NCBI GenBank assembly: GCA_019749945.1
Contig: JAIEPF010000014.1
Location: 53,041 to 117,040, forward strand
From: Burkholderiales bacterium
GTDB lineage: Bacteria; Pseudomonadota; Gammaproteobacteria; Burkholderiales; SG8-41
Length of the DNA stretch: 64,000 nucleotides
Direction of reading: 5' to 3'
Shown: positions 54,276 to 64,000 of the stretch, piece by piece
Numbering within the stretch: the stretch's first letter is position 1
How the letters are laid out: each line of letters begins with the position of its first letter
The notes under the pieces: generated by a model
Databases searched by the model: none
What the model saw: the letters and a program-made list of their open reading frames with translations, nothing else
What the model was told of the DNA's origin: nothing
Translations under genes and position numbers: made by a program

Positions 54276-56453
54276 ATGAGCCTGATTCGTGTTGCGCTTG
54301 ATGTACCGGTCGCGCGCTTGTTCGATTACCGCTGCGATGATCGCACCGCGCAGATCGGTACGCGGGTGCTGGTGCCCTTCGGCCGGCAAAAACTGATCGG
54401 CATCATCGTCGCCAGACCGGACGCGAGCGAAGTGCCGGAAGCCAAGCTCAAACGCGCGATCAGCGTACTGGATGCCGCGCCGCTGCTCGGTCGTGCCGAC
54501 CTGCGCCTGCTTGAATTCGCCGCTGATTATTATGTGCATCCGCTGGGCGCGGTGATCATGGCCACGCTGCCGGCGGCACTGCGCCGGGTGCGCAGCCGGG
54601 AAGAAACGCCGACAGCGTATGCGCTGACCGCGGTGGGCGCCGCCATCGACGACACAACACTGCCGCCACGCGCACGCGCGCAACGCAAGCTGCTGGCGCT
54701 GCTGCAAGACCATCCATTTATCGCTCACAGCGCGATCTCCGAACTGGGCACCGCAACGCGCACGGCGCTGAAGACCTTCATCGCACAGGGCTGGGTGCAA
54801 ACCACCACCTTGCCGCCGCAAAAACCGGCAGCGATGCCAGCCGCCTCTGCCGGCCCGGCGCTGACCGCCGAGCAAGAGGCTGCAGCCAAGGCCATCATTG
54901 CCGCGCTGGGAACTTACCAGCCGGTATTGTTGTGGGGCATCACCGGCAGCGGCAAAACCGAGGTTTATCTGCATGCCATCGCCGCAGCGCTCGCCCGCAA
55001 TGCCCGGGTGCTGCTGCTGGTGCCGGAAATCGCACTGACTCCACAGCTGGAATCCCTGGTCATCGCACGCTTTCCCGGTGTACCGGTGGCCACGCTGCAC
55101 AGCGGTCTGGCCGATGGCGAACGTGCCGTACGCTGGCAGGACGCACGCAACGGTTGTGCGCGCATCGTGCTCGGAACACGGCTATCGGTGTTTACACCGC
55201 TGCCGGATCTCGGTCTGATCATTGTCGACGAGGAGCACGACAGTTCGTTCAAGCAGGGCGAAGGTTTTCGCTATTCGGCAAGGGATCTGGCGGTAGTGCG
55301 CGCCCGCCAGGCCGGGGTGCCGGTGGTGCTCGGTTCGGCGACCCCGGCGCTGGAGACTTACCGCAATGCCGTTGACCGTCGTTATCAATTACTGAGACTG
55401 CAGGATCGGATCAACGCCAGACCTCCTGTGATTTCATACATCGACCTGCGTCATGAAAAAACCGCCGACGGGCTTTCTGCGCGATTGATCGCGGCCATCG
55501 GCAAGCGGATTGATCGTGGCGAACAAAGCATGGTGTTCATCAACCGCCGCGGTTACGCCCCGGTGCTGATGTGCGGCAGCTGCGGCTGGATGTCCGACTG
55601 CAAACGCTGCTCGGCAAAACTGGTGGTGCATTTGCGCGAGCGCCGGCTGCGCTGCCACCACTGCGGTCACGACAGCGCCGTACCCGCCGTCTGCCCGGAC
55701 TGCGGCAACGCCGACCTGGCGCCGGTCGGGCAGGGCACGCAGCGTATCGAAGCCGCGCTGGTGAAACAGTTTCCCCAAGCCCGCATCCTGCGCGTCGACC
55801 GCGACACCACGCGGCGCAAGCAAGCCTGGCAGGACATGCGCAGCCGCATCCGCGAGCGCAGGGTCGACATCCTCGTCGGCACCCAGATCCTCGCCAAGGG
55901 CCATGACTTCCCGCATCTGAACCTGGTCGGCGTGGTCAACGCCGACGGCATGCTTTACAGCAACGATTTCCGTGCCGCGGAACGGCTGTATGCCCTGCTG
56001 ACCCAGGTCGCGGGCCGCGCCGGCCGCGGCGACCAGCAGGGCGAAGTGCTGGTACAGACCGAGTTTGCCGGCCATCCGCTGTATGCGGCGCTGCGCGACC
56101 AGGATTTCGACGCTTATGCGCGCAGCCTGCTTGCCGAGCGCAAACAGGCGGGATTCCCGCCCTATGTGCATCAGGCACTGCTGCGCGCCGAAGCACGCAG
56201 CGTGGATATCGCGTTGCGGTTCCTCACGCAGGCTGCGCGCTGCGCCCGCCGCCTCAAACCGGCGGTCACGGTCTACGATCCGGTGCCCGCCAACATGATG
56301 CGCAAGTCCGGGCGCGAACGCGCACAGCTGCTGGTGCAATCGCCGTCGCGCAGCGATTTGCGCGCCTTCCTCAACGCCTGGCGGCCGCATCTGGCGGAAG
56401 CCGCCAGCACCGCGGCGCGCTGGTCGCTGGATGTGGATCCGGCGGAATTCTGA
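54276..56453 (+). CDS. priA: Primosomal protein N', replication restart helicase
   Basis: 725 residues; superfamily 2 helicase that reloads the replisome at stalled forks. The N-terminal 3'-DNA-binding domain (VALDVPVARLFDYRC...) is followed by Walker A GITGSGKTEVYLHAI, Walker B IIVDEEHDSSFKQGEGF and the zinc-binding insert CGSCGWMSDCKRC...CHHCGHDSAVPAVCPDCG. Helicase motifs V and VI include GTQILAKGHDFPHLNLVGVV and QVAGRAGRGDQQGEVLVQT. The GATGAGC start is accepted; an upstream DnaA-box-bearing region may be regulatory. Confidence 0.97.
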   Translation: MSLIRVALDVPVARLFDYRCDDRTAQIGTRVLVPFGRQKLIGIIVARPDASEVPEAKLKRAISVLDAAPLLGRADLRLLEFAADYYVHPLGAVIMATLPAALRRVRSREETPTAYALTAVGAAIDDTTLPPRARAQRKLLALLQDHPFIAHSAISELGTATRTALKTFIAQGWVQTTTLPPQKPAAMPAASAGPALTAEQEAAAKAIIAALGTYQPVLLWGITGSGKTEVYLHAIAAALARNARVLLLVPEIALTPQLESLVIARFPGVPVATLHSGLADGERAVRWQDARNGCARIVLGTRLSVFTPLPDLGLIIVDEEHDSSFKQGEGFRYSARDLAVVRARQAGVPVVLGSATPALETYRNAVDRRYQLLRLQDRINARPPVISYIDLRHEKTADGLSARLIAAIGKRIDRGEQSMVFINRRGYAPVLMCGSCGWMSDCKRCSAKLVVHLRERRLRCHHCGHDSAVPAVCPDCGNADLAPVGQGTQRIEAALVKQFPQARILRVDRDTTRRKQAWQDMRSRIRERRVDILVGTQILAKGHDFPHLNLVGVVNADGMLYSNDFRAAERLYALLTQVAGRAGRGDQQGEVLVQTEFAGHPLYAALRDQDFDAYARSLLAERKQAGFPPYVHQALLRAEARSVDIALRFLTQAARCARRLKPAVTVYDPVPANMMRKSGRERAQLLVQSPSRSDLRAFLNAWRPHLAEAASTAARWSLDVDPAEF

Positions 56454-56585
56454 GCCGGCGGAAGAGGGGGTCCCAGAGGGACGCCATGTTAGAATTCGGC
56501 TCTTTTTTGCAGCCCCAAATCCGTCGTGACACAGCGCCGGGCCGTGCTTCGGCACCCTTGCAATTCACGATGACAACATCCTGAA

Positions 56586-58328
56586 ATGACCACGACCCAT
56601 ACCGACGCCAGAACGCTGCTCGCCGGCCTGCTGCGGCAGGCATTGACGCAGGTCGTCCCCGCGGGCACCACCGCCGGCATCGTGCTGGAACGGCCCAAAC
56701 TGGCACAGCATGGCGACTTCGCCTGCAATATCGCGCTGCAGCTGGCGAAAGAGTTGCGCGGCAATCCGCGTGCCATCGCCCAGCAGCTGGTTGCGGCGCT
56801 GCCGGCGTCGCCGCATCTGGAAAAGGCGGAGATCGCGGGCGCCGGCTTCATCAACCTGTTCCTGACACAATCGTACAAACAGCAGGTCGTCGGCCGCATC
56901 CTGGATGCCGGTGAAAATTACGGCTTCAGCACTTTCGGCCAGCGCAAAAAAACGCAAATCGAATTTGTCTCGGCCAATCCCACCGGACCGCTGCATGTCG
57001 GCCACGGCCGCGGCGCGGCTTACGGCGCCAGCGTCGCCGCCATACTGACCGCGGCGGGTTTCGATGTCTCGCGCGAATACTATGTCAACGACGCCGGCCG
57101 CCAGATGGACATCCTGGCCTTGTCGACCTGGCTGCGTTATCTGGAGCGATGCGGAGAAACCGTCAACTTTCCGCCGAACGCCTATCAGGGCGACTATGTG
57201 CGTGCAATGGCGGCGGAACTGCAAGCGGCCGACGGCGCGCGTTATCTCAAGCACTGGGCCGAGGCCTCCGCCGGCGCCACCGATGTCGCCGCCGATCCGG
57301 AAAAACACCTCGACGACCTGATCGGCAACGCCAAAACCCTGCTCGGTGCGGACTATGAACGCGTGCACCGCCATGCGCTGCAACAGCAGTTGGCTGACTG
57401 CAGAAACGATCTTGAAGAATTCGGCGTCACCTTCGACCAGTGGTTTTCGGAGCGTTCGTTGTACAGCTCCGGCCAGGTTGAGCGCGCGGTGGCCGAACTG
57501 GAAAAACGCGGGCACCTCTACACCAAGGACGGCGCGAAGTGGTTTCGCTCCACCGATTTCGGCGATGAAAAAGACCGCGTGGTGCAACGCGAAAACGGCC
57601 AGTACACCTATTTCGCCAGCGACATCGCCTATCACCTCGAGAAGTTCGGTCGTGGCTTCGACGTGGTCATCGACGTCTGGGGCGCCGACCATCACGGTTA
57701 TATCCCGCGGGTCAAGGGTGCGCTGCAGGCGCTGGGCCTGGAAGCGACGCGGCTGAATGTGGCGCTGGTGCAGTTCGCCGTGCTCTACCGCGACGGGCAG
57801 AAGGTTTCAATGTCGACGCGGTCCGGTGAGTTTGTCACGCTGCGCGAGCTGCGTCATGAAGTCGGCAACGACGCCGCGCGTTTTTTCTATGTACTGCGCA
57901 AAAGCGACCAGCACCTTGATTTCGACCTCGATCTCGCCAAGGCGCAAAGCAACGACAATCCGGTGTATTACATCCAGTACGCGCATGCCCGGGTGTGCAG
58001 CGTGCTCGAACAATGGGGCGGTGATGCCGCGACCCTGCGCGACGCCGATCTCAGGCCGCTGGCCTCAGCCCACGAAGCCGGCTTGCTGAAAAGCCTGATG
58101 GAATATCCGGACATCATCGAAAGCGCGGCGCGCGAACTGGCGCCGCACATGGTGGCGTTCTATCTGAAGGATCTCGCCGGTGAATTCCACAGCTATTACA
58201 ACGCCGAGCGTTTCATCGTCGAAGACGCCGCGCTGACACGCGCCCGGCTGGCGCTGGCGCTGGCGGTGCGCCAGGTGCTGCGCAACGGCCTCGCCCTGCT
58301 GGGTGTGGGCGCCCCGGAAAAAATGTAA
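56586..58328 (+). CDS. argS: Arginyl-tRNA synthetase
   Basis: 580 residues, class I synthetase. Order: N-terminal additional domain (HGDFACNIALQLAKELRGNP), HIGH-type motif in SANPTGPLHVGHGRGAAYG, VSREYYVNDAGRQMDILALS, KMSKS-like region GQKVSMSTRSGEFVTLREL, and the C-terminal all-alpha DALR anticodon domain (AHEAGLLKSLMEYPDIIESA ... ARLALALAVRQVLRNGL). Followed nine bases later by the SPOR gene. Confidence 0.97.
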   Translation: MTTTHTDARTLLAGLLRQALTQVVPAGTTAGIVLERPKLAQHGDFACNIALQLAKELRGNPRAIAQQLVAALPASPHLEKAEIAGAGFINLFLTQSYKQQVVGRILDAGENYGFSTFGQRKKTQIEFVSANPTGPLHVGHGRGAAYGASVAAILTAAGFDVSREYYVNDAGRQMDILALSTWLRYLERCGETVNFPPNAYQGDYVRAMAAELQAADGARYLKHWAEASAGATDVAADPEKHLDDLIGNAKTLLGADYERVHRHALQQQLADCRNDLEEFGVTFDQWFSERSLYSSGQVERAVAELEKRGHLYTKDGAKWFRSTDFGDEKDRVVQRENGQYTYFASDIAYHLEKFGRGFDVVIDVWGADHHGYIPRVKGALQALGLEATRLNVALVQFAVLYRDGQKVSMSTRSGEFVTLRELRHEVGNDAARFFYVLRKSDQHLDFDLDLAKAQSNDNPVYYIQYAHARVCSVLEQWGGDAATLRDADLRPLASAHEAGLLKSLMEYPDIIESAARELAPHMVAFYLKDLAGEFHSYYNAERFIVEDAALTRARLALALAVRQVLRNGLALLGVGAPEKM

Positions 58329-58337
58329 GATTACACA

Positions 58338-58916
58338 GTGAGCCGGGACTACAAAGGCAGTGAACGCAAGGGCAGCTCCCGCAGTGGCGGGGGCTCGCTG
58401 TTCATCGGCATCCTGATCGGGCTGGTGCTGGGACTGGGCATTGCACTGGGCGTCGCCTGGTACATCAACAAAATGCCGAATCCCTTCCAGCAAAAAGCGC
58501 CGGCGGCCAAATCCGAGCCGGCGAAAACCGCGGATCCGGCAAAAACACCGGAAAAGGTCGGCAAACCCGCCGCGGAAACCAAGCCGCGTTTTGATTTTTA
58601 CAAAATCCTGCCAGGTGTCGAAGAACCGGCCACCGACCAGCAGCTGCGCGACGCCAAGGGTGCCGCCAAGGAATCCTTCTACCTGCAGGCCGGCGCCTTC
58701 CAGAATGCGCCTGACGCCGACAACCTGAAAGCCCGACTGGCCCTGCTCGGCATGCAGGCCTCGATCCAGACCACGACCCTGCCCGAGCGCGGGGTCTGGC
58801 ACCGCGTGCGCATCGGCCCCTACAGCAGTGTCGAGGAACTGAATCGCACCCGCGACACTCTGAAGAACAACGGCATCGATACCACCTTGATCAAAGTGCG
58901 CGACGCCGATAAATAA
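58338..58916 (+). CDS. SPOR domain protein (FtsN-like)
   Basis: 192 residues; GTG start. A basic cytosolic N terminus (SRDYKGSERKGSSRSGGG) is followed by one membrane helix (LFIGILIGLVLGLGIALGVAWYI), a Pro/Ala/Lys linker and a C-terminal SPOR domain. The SPOR domain reads SFYLQAGAFQNAPDADNLKARLALLGMQA ... WHRVRIGPYSSVEELNRTRDTL. SPOR domains bind denuded glycan strands at the septum, so a cell-division role as FtsN or an FtsN-like protein is likely. Follows argS as in many betaproteobacteria. Confidence 0.92.
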   Translation: MSRDYKGSERKGSSRSGGGSLFIGILIGLVLGLGIALGVAWYINKMPNPFQQKAPAAKSEPAKTADPAKTPEKVGKPAAETKPRFDFYKILPGVEEPATDQQLRDAKGAAKESFYLQAGAFQNAPDADNLKARLALLGMQASIQTTTLPERGVWHRVRIGPYSSVEELNRTRDTLKNNGIDTTLIKVRDADK

Positions 58917-58955
58917 CGCCGTTTACCGAGTAATCGCCGTCCACCGGAGTCCGTC

Positions 58956-59618
58956 ATGCAATCCATCCATTTTTTCCAGCGCATGCTGCTGGCCCTGGGC
59001 CTCAGCCTCTTTTTTGCCGCTGCCCACGCCCAATTGACCGCGGGCAAGGATTATTCCGTCGTCAAGCCGCCACAACCCACCGAAAGCGGCAACAAAATCG
59101 AAGTGCTGGAATTTTTCTGGTACGGCTGTCCGCATTGCAACAACCTGCAGCCCTCACTGGAAGCCTGGCTCAAACGCAAACCCGCCGATGTCGAATTCAA
59201 GCGCGTGCCCGCGGTATTCCAGGATTCCTGGATTCCGCTGACCAAGGCCTATTACACCATCGAGACCATGGGCCTGATCGACAAGCTGCACCAGGACATG
59301 TTTGCCTCCCTGCACAAACAGCGTCTGCCGCTGGTCAATGCGGAAGCGATTTTCGACTGGGCCGCGACCAAGGGTGTCGACCGCAAAAAATTCGCCGATG
59401 TCTACAACTCCTTCGGCGTCAACGGCCGCACCCAGCGTTCGATCGAGCTGACCCGCAAATACGACATCCCCGGCACGCCGGCGCTGGTCGTCGACGGCCA
59501 GTACCTGACCGCGCCGTCGCGAACGCTGAAAGCCGACCGCAGCGTCGACTACGAGCGCTTTTTCCAGGTCGTTGACGGCCTGATTGCCGAAGCGCGGAAA
59601 AACAAAGGGGCGAAATAG
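58956..59618 (+). CDS. dsbA: Thiol:disulfide interchange protein DsbA (first copy)
   Basis: 220 residues, signal peptide ending near FAAAHAQ. Thioredoxin fold with active site CPHC (residues 58-61) in EFFWYGCPHCNNLQP, and cis-proline in IPGTPALVVDGQYLTAP. Introduces disulfides in periplasmic proteins. Two bases separate it from a second DsbA gene. Confidence 0.95.
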   Translation: MQSIHFFQRMLLALGLSLFFAAAHAQLTAGKDYSVVKPPQPTESGNKIEVLEFFWYGCPHCNNLQPSLEAWLKRKPADVEFKRVPAVFQDSWIPLTKAYYTIETMGLIDKLHQDMFASLHKQRLPLVNAEAIFDWAATKGVDRKKFADVYNSFGVNGRTQRSIELTRKYDIPGTPALVVDGQYLTAPSRTLKADRSVDYERFFQVVDGLIAEARKNKGAK

Positions 59619-59620
59619 AC

Positions 59621-60262
59621 ATGCTGCCGGCGCCGGCGAGGCTGATCGTCTGCGTATTCGCGCTGCTCTTTGCCGGCGCGACCGCGGCACAGCAACCCGT
59701 CCGCGCCGACATCGAATACCGGGTCATCAAGCCGCAGCCGGTCAGCGTCGCCAACGGTATCGAAGTCATCGATTTTTTCTGGTACGGCTGCCCGCATTGC
59801 CACAACCTGCAGCCGGCGCTGGAGCGCTGGATCAGCCGCAAACCCGCCGATGTCACGGTACGCCGCATCCCCGCCATACTGCGCGACAGCTGGGCGCCGC
59901 ATGCGCGCATTTATTACACGCTGGAAGCGCTGGGCGAAGTGGAGCGCCTGCACCAGCGCGTCTACCACGGCTACCACGTTGAAGAACTCGCGATGAGCAA
60001 ACCCGAGGTGATGTCGGAATGGGCCGTGCGCAACGGCATTGCCCGCGAGCGCTGGGATGAAGCCTACAACTCCGCCGCCGTGCAGCGCAAAGTGGAAGAA
60101 GCCGCCCGCCTGAGCCGGGCGTACAGCATCGCCGGCACGCCCTCGCTGGTGGTCAATGGCCGCTACCTGACTTCCGGCAGCATGGGCGAGTCGCTGAACA
60201 GCACCGTGTTGATACTCGACGGGCTGGTGCAGAAAGTACGCAGCGAAGCGGCATTGCGCTGA
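59621..60262 (+). CDS. Thiol:disulfide interchange protein DsbA/DsbL-like (second copy)
   Basis: 213 residues, signal peptide LIVCVFALLFAGATAAQQ. Active site CPHC (57-60) in DFFWYGCPHCHNLQPALERW; cis-proline in IAGTPSLVVNGRYLTSG. It is closely similar to the upstream copy, which suggests tandem duplication, but the middle helical region differs. The substrate set of two paralogues may have diverged. Convergent with glmS, 13 bases apart. Confidence 0.93.
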   Translation: MLPAPARLIVCVFALLFAGATAAQQPVRADIEYRVIKPQPVSVANGIEVIDFFWYGCPHCHNLQPALERWISRKPADVTVRRIPAILRDSWAPHARIYYTLEALGEVERLHQRVYHGYHVEELAMSKPEVMSEWAVRNGIARERWDEAYNSAAVQRKVEEAARLSRAYSIAGTPSLVVNGRYLTSGSMGESLNSTVLILDGLVQKVRSEAALR

Positions 60263-60275
60263 CGCCGCCGGTTTT

Positions 60276-62102
60276 TTACTCGACCGTCACCGATTTGGCG
60301 AGATTGCGCGGCTTGTCGACGTCGGTGCCTCGACGCAGCGCCGTGTGATAGGCCAGCAGTTGCAGCGGCACCGTGTGCAGGATCGGTGACAGCAGACCGG
60401 CATGGCCGGGCATCGAAATCACATGCACACCATCGCTTTCGGCGATGCGCGTGTCCTGGTCGGCGAGCACATACAACTCGCCGCCGCGCGCGCGCACTTC
60501 CTGCAGATTGGATTTCAATTTTTCCAGCAAGGCATCCCTGGGCGCGACCGCCACCACCGGCATGTTGCGGTCGACCAGCGCCAGCGGTCCGTGTTTGAGC
60601 TCGCCCGCGGCATAAGCCTCGGCGTGGATGTAGGTGATTTCCTTCATCTTCAGCGCGCCTTCCATGGCGATCGGGTAGTGAATGCCGCGGCCGAGGAACA
60701 GCATGTGTTCCTTGCCGGCAAAAATCTCCGCCCATTTCGCAATCGCCGGCTCGACCCGCAGCACCTCGGTCAACGCCGCCGGCAGGTGGCGCAGCGCATG
60801 CAGCAATTCCGCTTCACGTTCCGCAGCCAGTCGTCCACGCTGTTTGGCCAGCGCCATGGTCAGCAGCACCAGTGCCGCCAGTTGGGTCGTGAAGGCCTTG
60901 GTCGAGGCCACGCCGATTTCAGGGCCGGCCCGCGTCAGGAAGCGCAGCTCGGAGGCGCGCACCAGCGCCGATTCCGGCGCATTGCAAATGGTCAGGCTGT
61001 AACGATGGCCGCGCGCTTTGGCGTAGTGCAGGGCGGCCAGCGTGTCTGCCGTTTCTCCGGATTGCGACAGGGTCACCACCAGCGTATCCGGGTCATTCAC
61101 CGGCTCGCGGTAACGGTACTCACTGGCAATTTCGACATTGCAGGGCAAACCGGCAAGCGCCTCGACCCAGTATCGCGCCACCATGCCGGCGTGATAACTG
61201 GTGCCGCAGGCGAGTATCTTTAAACCATTGATTTTATTGAATATTTTGTCTGCGCCTGCGCCGAACAACTGCGGCACCACGGCGTGTGCGCTGGTCACCA
61301 TTTCCAGCGTGTTCGCCACCGCCATCGGCTGCTCGAAGATTTCCTTCTGCATGTAATGCTGGTAGGGGCCGAGCTCCACTGCCGCCGCCGTCAGTGCGGT
61401 GGTCTGCTCCTGGCGCGCAACAGACTTGCCGGCACCATCGAAAATGCGTACCTGCCCGCGCGTCAGTTCCGCGCAATCGCCTTCTTCCAGATAGACCACA
61501 CGCTGTGTGACCTGCACCAGTGCCGAGGCGTCCGATGCCGCAAAGTTTTCGTCCTTGCCCAGGCCGAGCAGCAAGGGCGCACCCATGCGCGCCACCACCA
61601 GCCGCGCCGGATCGGCGACGTTGAGTACTGCAATCGCATAGGCACCGACCAGTTCACCCAGGCTGTGCCGGACCGCCGCCAGCAAATCACCCGTTTGCTG
61701 CAGATGCCGATGTACCAGATGGGCAATGACTTCGGTATCGGTATCCGATACGAATTGATAACCGAGGCCGCGCAGTTTTTCGCGCAATTCGTCGTGATTT
61801 TCGATGATGCCGTTATGCACCACTGAAACGCCGCCCGAGACATGGGGATGGGCGTTTTTTTCCGACGGCGCGCCATGCGTCGCCCAGCGGGTATGCGCAA
61901 TGCCGATGCTGCCCGCGACATGATTCTGCTGCGCCATGTGCTCCAGCGTCGCGACGCGCCCGGTACTGCGTATGCGCCGCAGCTCGCCGTTGATGACGGC
62001 GATGCCTGCAGAGTCATAACCGCGATACTCCAGCCGCTTCAGGCCTTCGATCAGGATGGGCACCACATCGCGCGCCGCAATGGCGCCGACGATCCCGCAC
62101 AT
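60276..62102 (-). CDS. glmS: Glutamine--fructose-6-phosphate aminotransferase (isomerizing)
   Basis: 608 residues; makes glucosamine-6-phosphate for cell-wall synthesis. N-terminal class II amidotransferase with Cys2 nucleophile ([33 protein letters not shown]), two SIS domains ([40 protein letters not shown]), and the conserved tail NLAKSVTVE. Its coding sequence holds a copy of the 18-bp motif (encoding NKINGL) just before the first SIS domain. Lies 20 bases downstream of glmU. Confidence 0.97.
   Translation of the reverse strand: MCGIVGAIAARDVVPILIEGLKRLEYRGYDSAGIAVINGELRRIRSTGRVATLEHMAQQNHVAGSIGIAHTRWATHGAPSEKNAHPHVSGGVSVVHNGIIENHDELREKLRGLGYQFVSDTDTEVIAHLVHRHLQQTGDLLAAVRHSLGELVGAYAIAVLNVADPARLVVARMGAPLLLGLGKDENFAASDASALVQVTQRVVYLEEGDCAELTRGQVRIFDGAGKSVARQEQTTALTAAAVELGPYQHYMQKEIFEQPMAVANTLEMVTSAHAVVPQLFGAGADKIFNKINGLKILACGTSYHAGMVARYWVEALAGLPCNVEIASEYRYREPVNDPDTLVVTLSQSGETADTLAALHYAKARGHRYSLTICNAPESALVRASELRFLTRAGPEIGVASTKAFTTQLAALVLLTMALAKQRGRLAAEREAELLHALRHLPAALTEVLRVEPAIAKWAEIFAGKEHMLFLGRGIHYPIAMEGALKMKEITYIHAEAYAAGELKHGPLALVDRNMPVVAVAPRDALLEKLKSNLQEVRARGGELYVLADQDTRIAESDGVHVISMPGHAGLLSPILHTVPLQLLAYHTALRRGTDVDKPRNLAKSVTVE
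61221..61238 (-). repeat. 18-bp motif AATAAAAWCAANNNNTTA, copy 8 (exact, minus strand)
   Basis: Minus strand AATAAAATCAATGGTTTA inside glmS, in the coding sense, read as NKINGL. A sharp AT-rich island in GC-rich coding sequence. Matches the IHF consensus core. Confidence 0.7.
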
Positions 62103-62122
62103 GCGCTAGTTCCGCCCCGGCA

Positions 62123-63493
62123 TCATTTGCGCTTCACCGCCTTGCGCGGGCGCTGCCAGCCGGCGCGGTATTCCTGGGTTTTGGGATTGATCGCCAGCCC
62201 TCCGGGCGGCGTGTCTTTCCATAGCGTGGTACCGGCGCCCACTGTGGCGCCGCGCGCAATACGCACCGGCGCCACCAGCTGCACATCGGAACCGATGTGC
62301 ACATCGTCTTCGATCACGGTGCGGTGCTTGGCCGCGCCGTCGTAATTGCAGGTGATGGTGCCGGCACCGATATTGACGTTGCGGCCGACGCTGGCATCAC
62401 CGACATAGGACAGGTGGTTGGCCTTGGAGCCGTCACCGATAGTGCTGGCCTTGATTTCAACGAAATTGCCGACATGCACTTCCGCGCCGAGCTGCGTACC
62501 GGGCCGGATGCGCGCATAGGGACCGATGCGGCAGCGTTCACCGATCTGCGCGCCATCGAGGTGGGAAAACGGTTCGATGCGGGTGCCGGCGGCGATGGTC
62601 ACATCCCTCAGCACGCAATGCGCGCCGATGCTGACGTTGTCGCCCAGCGCAATCTCGCCTTCGAATACGCAATTGATGTCGATCTGCACGTCGCGCCCGC
62701 ACTCCAGCGTGCCGCGCAGGTCGAAGCGCAGGGGATCCACCAGCGTCACGCCGCCATCGAGCAGATCCGAAGCCTGCTGCCACTGCCAAGTGCGCTCGAG
62801 TTGCGCCAGCTGTGCACGGCTGTTGACGCCCTGGATTTCGCCGGCATCGTCCACCTTGAATCCCGTCACCGGCACACGATCCTTGACCGCCAGCGCGATG
62901 ATGTCTGTCAGGTAGTACTCTTTTTGCGCATTTTTATTCTTGATCTGCGCCAGCCACTTTGCGAGCCGTGCCGTGGGCAGCGCCATGATGCCGCTGTTGA
63001 TTTCGCGGATGCGCCGCTGCGCGGCTGTAGCGTCTTTTTGTTCGACAATGCCGGTCACGCCACCGGCCTTGTTGCGCAGGATGCGGCCATAACCGGTCGG
63101 ATCCTCCAGCTCGGCGGTCAGTATCGCGACACCTTTGCCGGCGGCCTTGAGCAATTCCTGCAGGGTCTCGGGATGCACCAGCGGCACATCGCCGTACAGC
63201 ACCAGTGTCAGCGGCGCTTTGGTCAATTTGGGCAAGGCCTGCTGCAGGGCGTGCCCGGTGCCATGCTGCGGCGATTGCAGCGCATAGACCAGATCCTCAC
63301 CCGACAGCGCCGCCTGCACCCGATCGCCGCCATGGCCATGAACGATGCAAATCTGTTCCGCAGCGATGGCGCGCGCGGCGGCGACGACATGCGCGATCAG
63401 CGGTTTGCCGGCCAGCGGATGCAGCACTTTCGGCAAATCGGAGTGCATCCGTTTACCCTGGCCGGCGGCGAGTATGACGACTTGGGAGCGCAT
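62123..63493 (-). CDS. glmU: Bifunctional GlcNAc-1-phosphate uridyltransferase / glucosamine-1-phosphate acetyltransferase
   Basis: 456 residues; last two steps to UDP-GlcNAc. Uridyltransferase domain: [53 protein letters not shown]. The C-terminal left-handed beta helix has repeated hexapeptides ([36 protein letters not shown]) and the acetyltransferase residues around [20 protein letters not shown] and [13 protein letters not shown]. Encoded between atpC and glmS, as usual. Confidence 0.97.
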   Translation of the reverse strand: MRSQVVILAAGQGKRMHSDLPKVLHPLAGKPLIAHVVAAARAIAAEQICIVHGHGGDRVQAALSGEDLVYALQSPQHGTGHALQQALPKLTKAPLTLVLYGDVPLVHPETLQELLKAAGKGVAILTAELEDPTGYGRILRNKAGGVTGIVEQKDATAAQRRIREINSGIMALPTARLAKWLAQIKNKNAQKEYYLTDIIALAVKDRVPVTGFKVDDAGEIQGVNSRAQLAQLERTWQWQQASDLLDGGVTLVDPLRFDLRGTLECGRDVQIDINCVFEGEIALGDNVSIGAHCVLRDVTIAAGTRIEPFSHLDGAQIGERCRIGPYARIRPGTQLGAEVHVGNFVEIKASTIGDGSKANHLSYVGDASVGRNVNIGAGTITCNYDGAAKHRTVIEDDVHIGSDVQLVAPVRIARGATVGAGTTLWKDTPPGGLAINPKTQEYRAGWQRPRKAVKRK

Positions 63494-63549
63494 CGGAAAA
63501 TTATCGCATAAACATCAACTTGCACACCTTACGATCTGCCCGGTCAAAC

Positions 63550-63578
63550 AAAAAGGGCGGCTGGAAGCCGCCCCTTTG
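63550..63578 (-). terminator. Rho-independent terminator of the atp operon
   Basis: GGGCGGCT / AGCCGCCC (about 63555-63573) forms an 8-bp stem with a three-base loop; on the minus strand it is followed by TTTTTGTTTG. It lies about 20 bases after the atpC stop and before glmU, so glmU has its own promoter in the remaining ~55 bases. Confidence 0.88.
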
Positions 63579-63595
63579 ATCTGCTGTGCCGCGAA

Positions 63596-64000
63596 TCAAC
63601 GTTTGCCGCGCAGTTTGCGGATGGCTGCGAGTTGTGCCGCCAGCACTGCCAGCTCGGCTTCGACCGTCGCCACTTCCTGTTTGCCCTGGGCGTTTTTGCG
63701 CGCTTCCTCGGCCTGCTTCAGCGCCTCGGTGGCCTTGGCTTCGTCGAGATCGGCGCCGCGGATCGCAGTGTCGGCGAGCACGGTGACCATCTTCGGCTGC
63801 ACTTCCAGCACGCCGCCGGCGACAAAAATCAATTCCTCGGCACCGCCGCCCGCCGGCTTGATGCGCACTTCGCCGGGTTTGATGCGGGTGATCAGCGGTG
63901 TGTGGCGCGGATAAATGCCGAGCTCGCCCGCTTCGCCGGGCAGCACGACAAACTCCGCCTCGCCGGAATAAATCTGCTCTTCCGCGCTGACGACATCGAC
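63596..64000 (-). CDS. atpC: ATP synthase F1 epsilon subunit (N-terminal few residues outside window)
   Basis: 135 codons are visible, of a usual ~140. The frame is open to the window edge with [20 protein letters not shown], so the internal Met-like GTG at 63946 is not the start. The N-terminal beta sandwich includes [18 protein letters not shown] and [19 protein letters not shown]. The C-terminal helical hairpin is [14 protein letters not shown]...[20 protein letters not shown]. It is the last gene of the atp operon; part of the F1 rotor stalk and inhibitor of ATP hydrolysis. Confidence 0.96.
   Translation of the reverse strand, partial: VDVVSAEEQIYSGEAEFVVLPGEAGELGIYPRHTPLITRIKPGEVRIKPAGGGAEELIFVAGGVLEVQPKMVTVLADTAIRGADLDEAKATEALKQAEEARKNAQGKQEVATVEAELAVLAAQLAAIRKLRGKR

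Overview
The window looks like chromosomal DNA of a betaproteobacterium, roughly Burkholderiales or Rhodocyclales-like. Three things point there. Four Bug/TctC-type solute receptors are present, a family greatly expanded in that group. The housekeeping order pilMNOPQ-aroK-aroB-dgt-gltB-gltD-hemE-priA-argS-SPOR-dsbA and atpC-glmU-glmS is typical, as are resB/ccsB next to cytochrome c4, engB and hemB. Base composition is GC-rich (about 60% or more by eye), apart from one AT-richer cassette and many short AT-rich islands. No rRNA, tRNA, CRISPR array, transposase or prophage gene was seen.

Layout. 1-1510: end of corA and an HI0933-type flavoprotein. 1584-2865: an AT-richer two-gene cassette (DUF488 protein plus a conserved unknown) with overlapping convergent ends. 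3070-8665: dapE, then a hydroxyacid dehydrogenase / two Bug receptors / enoyl-CoA hydratase cluster. 8908-13662: small accessory genes (DUF427, alpha/beta hydrolase, FlK-like thioesterase, DUF1028 with a Bug receptor, periplasmic glutaredoxin). 13962-15582: NTF2-like protein, TetR regulator and cytochrome c, with a probable operator inside the promoter. 15608-26156: a nine-gene leftward cluster holding biotin carboxylase, two different carboxyltransferases, a 73-residue biotin carrier, a CaiB-type CoA transferase, a Bug receptor, an NDP-forming CoA ligase (two subunits) and a metal-ligand-less Fe-ADH homologue. A GntR regulator is divergent from it. 27111-29626: crotonase, SH3-type secreted protein, glycerophosphodiesterase. 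29632-35472: cytochrome c maturation system II, cytochrome c4, engB, hemB. 36103-43592: PBP1A divergent from the type IV pilus pilMNOPQ operon. 43684-64000: core metabolism and replication restart (shikimate, dGTPase, GOGAT, haem, priA, argS, dsbA pair, glmS, glmU, end of the atp operon).

How it fits together. The left half reads as catabolism of imported carboxylates: receptors bind the acid, CoA ligase or CoA transferase activates it, and crotonases and a biotin-dependent carboxylase process the thioester. No TctA/TctB permease is in the window, so the receptors are orphans here. The right half is conserved housekeeping.

The most unexpected signals are four. (1) An 18-bp motif, AATAAAAWCAANNNNTTA, has six exact and two one-mismatch copies, several of them inside conserved genes. 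(2) The carboxylase cluster has a biotin carboxylase with altered signature residues and two carboxyltransferases. (3) A three-hairpin element between engB and hemB could be an sRNA. (4) There is a low-GC DUF488 cassette. All coordinates and motifs were read by eye; homology calls rest on recognised motifs, not on a search.
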